64,000 bases of DNA, from contig NZ_BLAE01000049.1 of the NCBI RefSeq assembly GCF_009687865.1, positions 1-64,000 on the forward strand. Reading direction: 5' to 3'. This stretch comes from Acrocarpospora macrocephala (GTDB lineage Bacteria; Actinomycetota; Actinomycetes; Streptosporangiales; Streptosporangiaceae). The notes under the pieces are model-generated. The model did no database searches, had not been told where the DNA came from, and saw only the letters and a program-made list of their open reading frames with translations. The translations under genes were made by a program, and so were the position numbers. This document shows, piece by piece, positions 8,500 through 16,303 of this stretch (the first letter of the stretch is position 1; the number at the start of each line of letters is the position of its first letter).

Positions 8500-8849
8500 T
8501 TAGCCCTCGCCGAAAACGAAGTCCCAGCCGATGAGCTCGCTGCTGCAGCTGTTGGTGACGACCCAGGGGTAGTAACGAGGGCCGGTCCAGATGTCGACCT
8601 GCCAATCGCAGTCCCAGACTCCGCGGGAGTAATTCAAGTCCGCGGCGCCAGACCTCGCACATTCGAGAGTTGCCGCCTTGACGGTGGGGTTGACCCGACG
8701 ACCGTCGCAACTCCAGATGGCCACGCCGAGACGGGTGCCGGATTCACCCCTGAAGGGGTTTTGGCTGCGGCCGAGGCCGGTGCGACTTGGCATAACACTA
8801 CTGCCGTTGCGCAGGCTGCGAGAGCCGCAGCGATACGCTTGACCTGCAT
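8500..8849 (-). pseudogene. Small secreted Cys/Trp-rich protein, copy 2, frameshifted
   Basis: The start at 8849 gives a good Sec signal (MQVKRIAAALAACATAVVLC, ending near ASAAA), but this frame runs on without the conserved domain. The mature domain (IWSCDGRRVNP, then SRGVWDCDWQVDIWT, ending LIGWDFVFGEG) sits in another frame that ends at 8500. One inserted or lost base around 8720-8765, near the runs AAAACCCC and GGGG, joins them. The product would match copy 1 at most conserved positions. It is either a recent frameshift mutation or a sequencing error; the leader hairpin and terminator are intact. Confidence 0.7.
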
Positions 8850-8883
8850 TTATTACTCCTTCTGCTGCATCGTTGACGTGGTC

Positions 8884-8911
8884 TGTCGGAGTTCTCTGCC
8901 AAGGTCCGACA
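8884..8911 (-). ncRNA. 5' leader hairpin of secreted-protein copy 2
   Basis: Stem TGTCGGA/TCCGACA (8884-8890 and 8905-8911) closes the loop CCTTGGCAGAGAAC (transcript sense), which differs by one base from the loop upstream of copy 1. The conserved TCAACGATGC follows before the ATG at 8849. Confidence 0.6.
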
Positions 8912-9389
8912 TAGATGTGTTGACTTCTTGCGCCCACCTCCATGGCCTGGGGAATAGCGCCAGCGCTACGAAGGACATTACGAGATTCGACTCTCGGAGT
9001 CAATGATTTCTCCCGCTAAGCCCTTTCGGCCTGAAGTGAATAGTCATTCACTTCTATGCGTTGACCTGCGAGAAGAGCGCACATTAGCGGCCACGAGGGC
9101 GAACGCCAGGGCTAGAACTCTTCTTGAGAGGTTTCGGACCCGCATGAACACCTTCTTTCTAACGAAGACGCCTCTGCACGATTCTCATTTCATTTCTTTA
9201 TCCAGTCCGACTTCCTCCTCCCTGACCGATTTCGTCGACTTCCATGTTTCCTGCGGAGTCATCAGACATCAATGGGTCGGATGACGGATTCCTGCGCGCA
9301 CCTCCACCATTGGGTGGAGACGAATACGGTTCGCCCCTCCGCCATATGGGCTCTTCGCGGCTGGACAGCTACAGACCGTGAAATGCTGA
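8912..9389. other. A/T-richer intergenic stretch with one palindrome
   Basis: No gene is recognised here. The stretch contains the perfect inverted repeat at 9033-9054 (listed separately) and otherwise lies between the promoter side of the secreted-protein gene and the decayed transposase. Confidence 0.4.
9033..9054. promoter_or_regulatory. Perfect inverted repeat, possible operator
   Basis: GAAGTGAAT and ATTCACTTC (9033-9041, 9046-9054) are perfect complements around AGTC. The repeat is about 180 bases upstream of the secreted-protein copy-2 start. Size and symmetry suit a dimeric repressor site; it is not followed by a T-run. Confidence 0.4.
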
Positions 9390-10460
9390 CTTCTCGTTAG
9401 TTGGGGCGGTTCGGGTTCGAGGATGAGTTCGGTCTGGGCAATGATGGCGTCGAGCAGGTCGGAGCCAGTACCGCAGACGCTTGAGGTGGTGTTTGATGGC
9501 GGCGAGGTGGTCGGCTCCACCCCGGACAGCCAGGTTGGCCAGGTGGCCCTTGAGGTTGGCCCAGATGCCTTCGGTGGGGTTGATTCGGGGGTGTAGCTGG
9601 GAAGCTGGAAGACCGTCAACCAGTCGTGATCGTCGATGAAGGCGCGCATCTCGGCGTAGACATGTGCGTTAAGTTGGTCCCAGACGACCATGATCGGGGC
9701 TCGTAACTGCTGGTGAGCGGCTTGGAGCCGGAGCTTGAAGTCGCGGACTTGAAACTCTTCCGCTCGTTCTTGCGGCTGTGGTAGATGATCGTCCGGTAGA
9801 TCAGGCGGGTGCGTTGCCCGGGCTTGACGCAGACGATCCCGGCGACCGAGGAGACCCCTTGCGGACACCGTCACGACTGGGTCTGACCCCGCCGGGCCCA
9901 GGTTCGGCCCTTGAGGCGGGCGAAGGCTTTACCTCGACTCGTCCACAAAGACGATCCAGGCACCCCGGTCGGCGGCCTGCCCTTATATGTGCCAGGTCTC
10001 CCTGGTCCACGTGGTCATCGCATCTTCGTCGCGCTCGGCGGCGCGGTGCGCGGGGATCTACAGGCGCCAGCCGATCCGGTGCAGCAGGAGGACACCTCGC
10101 GTGGGCTGTAGCCAACGCGGAACAACTCCTTCATCAAGACGATGATCCTCGATAGCGTCCACCGCTGGTCCTCCCAGCCGTACGTGGCTGGCCCTCGGTC
10201 GCGTTCTGCCTCCAGCAGGAGGATCTGTTCCGCCGAGAGGCAGCAGACCGAGCCGCCCGGCCCTTTGGAGGCCAGGGCGGCTTTTCCGCCGCTCTTCCAG
10301 TCCGGTGCCAAGCGTTCGCCGAACTCGAGGTGATCCGCAACGCGCGGGCGACCTGGGCGGCTTCATACCGCGTTCGAACATGCCTGCGGCGCTGAAGCGT
10401 ACCTGCTCGCGCTTGGCGCGGGCCTTGGCGGGACAGGCCGCCATCGTCGGGGTACCGCAC
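9390..10460 (-). pseudogene. Decayed IS630-type transposase
   Basis: Pieces of one transposase can be read in order on the minus strand but in several frames. The N-terminus from GTG 10460 reads RYPDDGGLSRQG. A helix-turn-helix part reads VARALRITSSSANAWHR. Then come GKAALASKGPGGSVCCLSAE and EDQRWTLSRIIVLMKELF, and finally the catalytic part PIMVVWDQLNAHVYAEMRAF with WLTVFQLPSYTPE near 9600-9700. This order and these motifs match IS630/Tc1-like transposases. At least three frameshifts break the frame, so no active enzyme is made. The element ends were not located. Confidence 0.75.
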
Positions 10461-10636
10461 ATCAGAGCTCTACTGCGGGAAATACAGTCCTGTAACTTAC
10501 CTGTGGCCTTACGTGCTTGTTTCGTTGCTGATTGCTAGCGCTTCAAGGACTCGCCGCCGCACACGGTTCAGGCAAGCCGACTGCTGAACACCATTTATCC
10601 GACTAAGGTGCTGATCGCGAAACCTGAGGAGGATAC

Positions 10637-10843
10637 ATGTCTGAATACGCTCCGACCTTCAGCTTGGTCGACAGTGATGGGGACGGCCTGATCTCGGCCG
10701 AGGAGTTGGTCCGGCTCGCGGACCTGCTCGGCCAGCCGCTCGGCGAGGACGGCGCGGAAGCCGTCATCCGCAAGGTGGATGGCGACGGCGACGGCCTGAT
10801 CAACCTGGAGGAGTTCGGCGGCTGGCTCCAGTCCGCCCGCTAG
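10637..10843 (+). CDS. Small two-EF-hand calcium-binding protein
   Basis: A 68-residue protein made almost entirely of two EF-hands with full calcium loops: DSDGDGLISAEE (about residue 12) and DGDGDGLINLEE (about residue 48). Both have Asp, Asp, Asp and a final Glu at the coordinating positions. There is no signal peptide, so it is cytoplasmic. The start is well supported by GAGGAGG four bases before the ATG. It resembles the calmodulin-like/calerythrin-like small proteins of actinomycetes, which buffer or sense calcium. No partner gene is adjacent. Confidence 0.85.
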   Translation: MSEYAPTFSLVDSDGDGLISAEELVRLADLLGQPLGEDGAEAVIRKVDGDGDGLINLEEFGGWLQSAR

Positions 10844-10922
10844 ATCCAATTCGCTGGCCTGCACAAACGCGGCTGTGCGAATACAGAAATCCCTGATCTC
10901 ATTGGATCTCACGGCATCGAAT

Positions 10923-10946
10923 CAGCCGGGCGAACCCGCCCGGCTG
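10923..10946 (-). terminator. Terminator hairpin downstream of the secreted-protein gene
   Basis: CAGCCGGGCG and CGCCCGGCTG (10923-10932, 10937-10946) form a perfect ten-base-pair stem with a four-base loop. It lies nine bases after the stop of the minus-strand gene at 10955-12172. Confidence 0.65.
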
Positions 10947-10954
10947 ACCGGGCT

Positions 10955-12172
10955 TCAGGCCGTGATGTACACCTGGCTGAAGACCTTCGCGAGTTTGGTG
11001 AGGTCGTCGGTGCCGGGGGTGTAGAGGGTGGTGAGGCGGCGCTGGAGGGGTTCGAGCTTCTCCAGTTGGGCCCAGGTGGCGGCGGGGATGCCGTGGACGG
11101 TGCCCTTGGCGTCTACGTAGCGGGACCAGACGTTGACCGTTGCGGCGCCGTCTTCCAAGGGGAGCACGATGCGCTGGGCGGTGGCGGTCTTGGCTTGGGC
11201 GGTGGTCAGGGAGGGGCCGACCAGGCCGGCGTCTTCGGCGCCGACTTGGGCGAGGGCGTCCCAGGCGCGGGCTTTGACCTGGATCCACTGGTTGCGGCGG
11301 GCCTCCTGGGCGGTGATCTTCCACTTGGTGTAGCCGGGGGCCATGCCGCTGTCCAGGGTGAGCTGGTCGATCTTGCCGCCGGTGAGCAGCGGTTCGATCA
11401 CCGCGGGGGTGAGCAGCGGGTACTGCGTCGCCATGGTCTTCGCGCAGGCGGTGTTGCCGCCGCAGGCGAACACGGGGACCACGGTGTGCAGGCCCAGTTT
11501 CTTGCCGGGGGCGGTTTCGCGTAGCGCGGCCGAGGCGGCGGTGACGAACTTGGTGAGGTCCTCGGCGGTGGTGAAGGTGGCGTTGTAGCCGAGCTGGTTG
11601 GTGAAGCGGATGCCGGCCACGCCGGGCTGGGCGGCCAGGGCGCCGATGTTCTTAATCGCTGCCGTGAAGGCCTGCTCCCCGGCCTTCCAGTCGTCGGCGA
11701 GTTCGGTGTTGATCCAGACCCGCAGCCCGGTCTCGGTCGCGGTCTCGACCGCCTGTCCGGTGGGCGTCTGGGCCGCTGCCTCGACCTCGTCGGGTTCGAC
11801 CGTGCAGGTCGTGCCGGGCGGGTCGCACACGACGTCTCCGCCGTCCTCGGCGGGGCCGGCCTGGTCCTCGTCGTACGCCTCGCCCTCGCCGGTCGGGCAA
11901 GGGCCATCGGTGCAGGTGATGTCGATGCCCGGCCAGCCGGAGCCGTACGGCTCTGCTTGCTGGAGGTTACTGGCGTCGTCGGCCAGCCAGTGCATGGCGA
12001 CCTGGAGGGCTTCGTCGGGTTTGGCTAACCAGCGGCAGACGACGTACGAGGGCGTGCCCGCCGGAAGTTGGTCGTTGCAGGATTCCCCGGCCGCTTGCGC
12101 CGCGGATCCGGGCAGCCAGATCGAGATCACTCCCGCCAGAGCACCGATGGCCGCAATCCGCCTCAAACGCAT
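10955..12172 (-). CDS. Secreted protein, possibly with a TIM-barrel-like domain
   Basis: A 405-residue precursor whose ATG at 12172 follows GGAG by five bases; the open frame continues far upstream but that part has shadow composition. A Sec signal (MRLRRIAAIGALAGVISIWL) ends near AAQA. An acidic, cysteine-containing stretch follows (about 75-130), then a 250-residue domain reading GLRVWINTELADDW, AGIRFTNQLGYNATF and KLGLHTVVPVFACGG. The alternation of beta-like runs and helices, with an early FTNQLGYN, suggests a glycoside-hydrolase-like barrel, but no catalytic motif is certain. A hairpin terminator follows. The function is unknown. Confidence 0.65.
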   Translation of the reverse strand: MRLRRIAAIGALAGVISIWLPGSAAQAAGESCNDQLPAGTPSYVVCRWLAKPDEALQVAMHWLADDASNLQQAEPYGSGWPGIDITCTDGPCPTGEGEAYDEDQAGPAEDGGDVVCDPPGTTCTVEPDEVEAAAQTPTGQAVETATETGLRVWINTELADDWKAGEQAFTAAIKNIGALAAQPGVAGIRFTNQLGYNATFTTAEDLTKFVTAASAALRETAPGKKLGLHTVVPVFACGGNTACAKTMATQYPLLTPAVIEPLLTGGKIDQLTLDSGMAPGYTKWKITAQEARRNQWIQVKARAWDALAQVGAEDAGLVGPSLTTAQAKTATAQRIVLPLEDGAATVNVWSRYVDAKGTVHGIPAATWAQLEKLEPLQRRLTTLYTPGTDDLTKLAKVFSQVYITA

Positions 12173-12216
12173 CTTCACTCCAGGGTTCTTGGTGATCGCC
12201 CCGGACAGTATAGAGA

Positions 12217-13320
12217 TCAACCGGTCTGACCGCTTGTGCGCAAGCCGCGGGTCGCGGAGCGCGGGTGCAGGCCGAAGCGGGGGTCGGGCTCCTGGGTGTC
12301 GTCGAGGATGTCGGCGAGGTAGTCGGCCAGGGCGGGGGCGTGTTTGAAGCCGTGGCCTGAGTCGCCGCCGATCACCCATTCGGACGGGCGGACTTCCGCG
12401 ATGATCCATTCGGCGTCGGGGGTCAGGCCGTACTGGCAGACCTGGCTGAACAGGACGGGGGCGGCGGCGAGGCTGGGGAAGCGGCGGCTGAGGTAGTCGC
12501 GGGCGAGACCTTCGCTCCGCGGGAGGATCTGGCGGCTGCCGGTGCGCGGGTCGTAGGGGTCGCCTTCCAGGTCGCTGGTGCATTTCAGGCCCGCGCCGTC
12601 GATGTCGCCGTGGCCGTAGACCGAGCTGTCGTAGTCGCAGAAGGCGGGGATGCTCGCCCAGGCGGCGGGGACGTCGAAGTGCAGGGTGTCCTGGCGGGTG
12701 ACCGTGACGGGGAGGTCGAAGAGGCCGGGGAGCCAGGCGCCGCAGGCCCAGACGATGCGGTCGGCGCGGAGGGTCTCGCCGTTCACCTGTACGCCGCCGT
12801 CGGGGTGGGGGAGGGCCTCGGCGCGGATCGTGGTGACGCCCGCGGACTGGGCGAGGCGGGCGGTGATCTGGGTGGCGCGGCGGGCGCGTACGACTCCGGC
12901 GTGGGGTTCGCGTAGGACGAAGGCGAGGTCGTCGCCGTGGAAGTCGGGGAAGGCGCGGCCGGCGTCGGCGGGGTCCAGCACTTCAACGGGGATGTCCAGA
13001 TTTTTCAGGACCTGGGTGCTGGCGGATTCCCAGCCGTGTTCCTGGCGGGCGAACCACATGAATCCGGTTTCCAGGAACAATTGTTCACCGGCGCGCTCGC
13101 CCAGGCGGCGCCAGCCTTCGCGGGCTTTCCAGGCGAATTTGGCGTACCAGTCGTCGTGGCCGTGGGCGCAGCGCAGCAGGCGGGTTTCGCCGGAGCTGGC
13201 CTGGCGGATGTGGCCGGGGGCGTACTGCTCGATCAAGGTCACGTGCCAGCCGGTGTCGGCTAGGCGCAAGGCCAGTGAGGTGCCCCAGATACCTGCGCCT
13301 ACCACGATTACGGTCCTCAT
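12217..13320 (-). CDS. FAD-dependent oxidoreductase (monomeric sarcosine oxidase-like)
   Basis: A 367-residue flavoenzyme of the DAO/SoxA type. The FAD-binding Rossmann motif VVGAGIWGTSLALRLA is at the very N-terminus, which supports ATG 13320 over the longer frame. The acidic end of the second strand is LIEQ, followed by SSGETRLLRCAHG, close to the SSHGxTRxxR pattern of sarcosine/N-methyltryptophan oxidases. The C-terminal part (ADILDDTQEPDPRFGLHPRS) fits that family too. It oxidises an amine or N-methyl amino acid; the exact substrate cannot be read. It is divergent from the IclR gene with only 34 bases between the starts, so the two promoters must overlap. Confidence 0.82.
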   Translation of the reverse strand: MRTVIVVGAGIWGTSLALRLADTGWHVTLIEQYAPGHIRQASSGETRLLRCAHGHDDWYAKFAWKAREGWRRLGERAGEQLFLETGFMWFARQEHGWESASTQVLKNLDIPVEVLDPADAGRAFPDFHGDDLAFVLREPHAGVVRARRATQITARLAQSAGVTTIRAEALPHPDGGVQVNGETLRADRIVWACGAWLPGLFDLPVTVTRQDTLHFDVPAAWASIPAFCDYDSSVYGHGDIDGAGLKCTSDLEGDPYDPRTGSRQILPRSEGLARDYLSRRFPSLAAAPVLFSQVCQYGLTPDAEWIIAEVRPSEWVIGGDSGHGFKHAPALADYLADILDDTQEPDPRFGLHPRSATRGLRTSGQTG

Positions 13321-13354
13321 CGGGCCAGGGTGCCATACCGGCCATAATCGGAGG

Positions 13355-13987
13355 ATGGCGGCCGAGGCAGCGCAGACGTTGGAGCGGGGGCTGCGGTTGC
13401 TGCGCGTGCTCGCGGATGGGCAGCGGGGGCGTACGCCGACTGAACTCGCCGCTGAGCTGGGGTTGAGCAGGCCGGTGGTGTATCGGCTGATCAATACGTT
13501 GCAGCAGGAGGGGTTCGCGCGGCGGGATTCGGATGGGCGGGTGCATCTCGGGTTCGGGGTGCTGGTGCTGGCGCAGGCGGTGCAGCCGCTGTTGCGGGCC
13601 GCCGCGTTGCCGGCGTTGCGCAGGCTGGCGGAGCGGGCGGGGGCGACCGCGCATCTGACCGTGGCCGAAGGCGGCGACGGGCTGGCGATCGCGGTGGTGG
13701 AGCCGTCGTGGACGGATATGCATGTGGCTTATCGGGAGGGTTCGCGGCATCCGCTGTCCCGAGGGGCTGCGGGGTTGGCGATCCTGGCGCAGCGGGACGG
13801 GGTCGTGGGGTTTCAGGCGTCTGAAGGGCAGTTGCAGGAGGGGGCTCGGGGGGTGGCCGCGCCGATTCTGGGGTTGCCGTGGTTGGAGGCGTCGGTCGGG
13901 GTTATCACGTTTGGGCAGTTGGATGTCGAGGCGGTCGGGGAACTGGTGATGGGTGCCGCCCGGGAGCTTGCTGAATCGTTGACATGA
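13355..13987 (+). CDS. IclR-family transcriptional regulator
   Basis: A 210-residue regulator with an N-terminal winged helix (TLERGLRLLRVLADGQRG, then PTELAAELGLSRPVVYRLIN) and a C-terminal effector-binding domain that is shorter than usual. ATG at 13355 is chosen because it begins the domain; GGAGG abuts it too closely for a normal ribosome site, so the transcript may be leaderless. It is followed after 69 bases by hmgA and a fumarylacetoacetase gene, so it probably controls homogentisate catabolism, perhaps through the dyad at 14008-14045. It may also control the divergent FAD oxidase. Confidence 0.82.
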   Translation: MAAEAAQTLERGLRLLRVLADGQRGRTPTELAAELGLSRPVVYRLINTLQQEGFARRDSDGRVHLGFGVLVLAQAVQPLLRAAALPALRRLAERAGATAHLTVAEGGDGLAIAVVEPSWTDMHVAYREGSRHPLSRGAAGLAILAQRDGVVGFQASEGQLQEGARGVAAPILGLPWLEASVGVITFGQLDVEAVGELVMGAARELAESLT

Positions 13988-14007
13988 GGGCTGGTTCGGG
14001 GCACTGT

Positions 14008-14045
14008 CGTACGTATAGAGGACAAAGGTGTCCGATATCCGTACG
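14008..14045. promoter_or_regulatory. 38-base dyad upstream of hmgA, likely IclR operator
   Basis: CGTACG at 14008-14013 and 14040-14045, and GGACA/TGTCC at 14020-14024/14029-14033, share one centre (between 14026 and 14027). A further three pairs lie between them, giving 14 of 19 paired positions. It ends 11 bases before the hmgA ATG, so a bound regulator would block transcription or initiation. Confidence 0.6.
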
Positions 14046-14056
14046 CGGGAGGGGTC

Positions 14057-15217
14057 ATGCCGTACTACCAGCGGGTCGGGGAGGTGCCGCGGAAGCGTCA
14101 TGTGCGGTTTCGTCGGCCTGACGGTGGGTTGTACGCCGAGGAGTTGATGGGCGAGGAAGGGTTCTCGTCGGATTCGTCGCTGCTTTATCACCGGTACGCG
14201 CCGACGGCCATCGTGAAGGCGGAAGCCGTACCCGCCTTGACGGGGGGTGAGCTGACGCCGAACCTGCCGCTTTCGCCACGGCATTTCCGGACTCAGGATC
14301 TGGGGCCTTCGGAGGATCTCGTTTCGGGGCGCAGGTTGCTGGCGGGGAACGGGGATGTCCGCATCTCGTACGCGGCGGCGGATCGGCCGAGTGAGCTCTA
14401 CCGGGACTCGATGGGCGACGAATGCGTGTATGTCCAGTCGGGTCGGGCCACTTTCGAATCCACCTACGGCGCGTTGGAGGTGGACGAAGGCGACTATGTC
14501 GTGATTCCGACGGGGACGATCCATCGGTGGGTGCCGCACGGGACGGTCACCGCGCTCACCATCGAGGCGGCGGGGCATATCCGGCCACCCAAGCGTTACC
14601 TCTCCCAGTACGGCCAGTTCCTGGAGCACGCGCCCTACTGCGAGCGCGACCTGCGCATTCCTTCCGAACCCCTGCTCAGCGACGGCGAGGACGTTCCCGT
14701 GCTGGTCAGGACCCGGGGCGGGCTGACCAGGCTGACCTATCGCAACCATCCGTTCGACGTGGTCGGCTGGGACGGCTGCCTCTACCCCTACGCGTTCAAC
14801 ATCGCCGACTTCGAGCCGATCGTGAAGCGCACCCACGCGCCTCCGCCGGTGCACCAGACGTTCGAAGGGCCGGGCTTCGTGATCTGCTCGTTCTGTCCGC
14901 GTCCGCTGGACTTCCATCCGGAAGCGGTGCCGATTCCGTACAACCATCACAACGTGGATTCCGACGAGTTCATGTTCTACGTGGGGGGCGACTACAGCGC
15001 CCGCGCGGGTTCAGGTATCGACGTCGGGTCGATCTCGTTGCATCCGGCGGGGTTCACGCATGGGCCGCAGCCGGGGGCGGTGGAGGCGGTGATCGCGTCG
15101 GGCGCGACGACGACCAGCGAGCTGGCTGTCATGATCGATACCTTCCGGCCGCTCGATCTGGGTCCGGGTGCGCTGGCCTGCGAAGATACGGACTACGCGT
15201 GGACGTGGGCCCGCTAG
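14057..15217 (+). CDS. hmgA: Homogentisate 1,2-dioxygenase
   Basis: A 386-residue non-haem iron dioxygenase that opens the homogentisate ring to maleylacetoacetate in tyrosine and phenylalanine breakdown. The C-terminal cupin holds the likely iron ligands: His and Glu in HHNVDSDEFMFYVGG and His in PAGFTHGPQPG. FNIADFEPIVKRTHAPPPVH is also typical. ATG has GGAGG four bases upstream. The protein is shorter than the roughly 430-440 residue proteobacterial and human enzymes, as is common in actinomycetes. The stop codon is followed directly by the fumarylacetoacetase ATG, so the two are one operon. Confidence 0.92.
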   Translation: MPYYQRVGEVPRKRHVRFRRPDGGLYAEELMGEEGFSSDSSLLYHRYAPTAIVKAEAVPALTGGELTPNLPLSPRHFRTQDLGPSEDLVSGRRLLAGNGDVRISYAAADRPSELYRDSMGDECVYVQSGRATFESTYGALEVDEGDYVVIPTGTIHRWVPHGTVTALTIEAAGHIRPPKRYLSQYGQFLEHAPYCERDLRIPSEPLLSDGEDVPVLVRTRGGLTRLTYRNHPFDVVGWDGCLYPYAFNIADFEPIVKRTHAPPPVHQTFEGPGFVICSFCPRPLDFHPEAVPIPYNHHNVDSDEFMFYVGGDYSARAGSGIDVGSISLHPAGFTHGPQPGAVEAVIASGATTTSELAVMIDTFRPLDLGPGALACEDTDYAWTWAR

Positions 15218-16252
15218 ATGTTCGGTCTCGACAACCTGCCTTATGGCGTCCTCGCGGATCGGGTCGTGGTCAGGTATGGGGATCATGTGCTCGATCTGGC
15301 CGACGCGCTTGGGGACGAGGTGTTCCATTCGCGGAGTCTGAACGCCTTCATGGCGCTCGGGCGTCCGGCCTGGCAGGAGACCCGGCGGCGGATCCAGGCC
15401 TTGCTTCGGGCTGGGACCGATCACCTCATTCCGCTCGCTGAGGTCGAACTTCGGTTGCCCATCGAAGTCGCGGATTATGTCGACTTCTACTGCTCGCTTG
15501 AGCACGCCACCAACCTCGGGCGCCTGTTCCGGCCCGGTGAGGAGCCGCTCAAGCCCAACTGGCGGCATCTTCCGGTTGGGTATCACGGGCGGGCGGGGAC
15601 GGTGGTCGTATCGGGGACGCCGATCCGCAGGCCGTACGGGCAGGTGGGCGGGCCGCATTTCGGGCCGACGGCGAAGCTCGACATCGAGGCGGAGCTGGGG
15701 TTCGTGGTCGGGGTCGGCACCCAGTTGGGCGAGCGACCGGGCGCGTTTGAAGATCACGTCTTTGGGGTGACGCTCGTCAACGACTGGAGCGCGCGGGACA
15801 TCCAAGCCTGGGAGTACGTCCCGCTTGGGCCTTTCCTGGGGAAGTCGTTTGCGACGTCTATCTCGCCGTGGATCACTCCGCTTGAGGCGCTTGAGCATGC
15901 CAGGGTTCCGGGGCGTGCGCAGGATCCGGAACCGCTCGGTTATCTGAGGCGTACCGCGCCTTGGGGGCTTGACCTGCGGCTCAAGGTGGAGCTCAACGGG
16001 AAGACGGTCAGCGAACCGCCGTACCGGGATATGTACTGGACGCCCGACCAGATGCTCGCTCATATGACCGTGAACGGGGCATCCCTGAGGACCGGGGATC
16101 TGTTCGCGAGTGGCACGGTGTCCGGCGTGGCTGATCCCGGCTCGTTCATCGAGCTTGGGCAGGGGTTTCTCGACGACGGAGACACGGTGATCATCAGCGC
16201 GACCACAAACTCCGGGATGTCGCTTGGCGCGGTATCAGGCACGATCACTTAG
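15218..16252 (+). CDS. fahA: Fumarylacetoacetase (fumarylacetoacetate hydrolase)
   Basis: A 344-residue hydrolase that cleaves fumarylacetoacetate to fumarate and acetoacetate, the last step of homogentisate degradation. Metal and catalytic residues of the FAH fold are recognisable: Asp in VDFYCSLEHA with the His of the same motif, the Glu pair in DIEAELGFVVG, and Asp in VNDWSARDIQAWEY. PLGPFLGKSFATSISPW is a strong family signature. It starts immediately after the hmgA stop with no separate ribosome site, so it depends on translation of hmgA. No maleylacetoacetate isomerase gene is in the window. Confidence 0.92.
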   Translation: MFGLDNLPYGVLADRVVVRYGDHVLDLADALGDEVFHSRSLNAFMALGRPAWQETRRRIQALLRAGTDHLIPLAEVELRLPIEVADYVDFYCSLEHATNLGRLFRPGEEPLKPNWRHLPVGYHGRAGTVVVSGTPIRRPYGQVGGPHFGPTAKLDIEAELGFVVGVGTQLGERPGAFEDHVFGVTLVNDWSARDIQAWEYVPLGPFLGKSFATSISPWITPLEALEHARVPGRAQDPEPLGYLRRTAPWGLDLRLKVELNGKTVSEPPYRDMYWTPDQMLAHMTVNGASLRTGDLFASGTVSGVADPGSFIELGQGFLDDGDTVIISATTNSGMSLGAVSGTIT

Positions 16253-16303
16253 TGCTATCAGTCCACTACCCTAGGGAGTCCCCCGAGCAGTGGAGGCAGG
16301 ACC

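Noticed and set aside
9269-9874. 201-codon minus-strand frame as an intact transposase gene
   Set aside because: It carries only the catalytic middle of an IS630-type transposase; N- and C-terminal parts lie in other frames, so it is a piece of a pseudogene.
11066-11524. Gly-rich plus-strand frame opposite the secreted protein gene
   Set aside because: It is antisense to a gene with signal peptide, ribosome site and terminator; the Gly and Val content is that of a shadow frame.
13085-14950. 621-codon minus-strand frame across the IclR and hmgA genes
   Set aside because: It is antisense to two recognisable genes and has a composition dominated by Arg, Pro and His.
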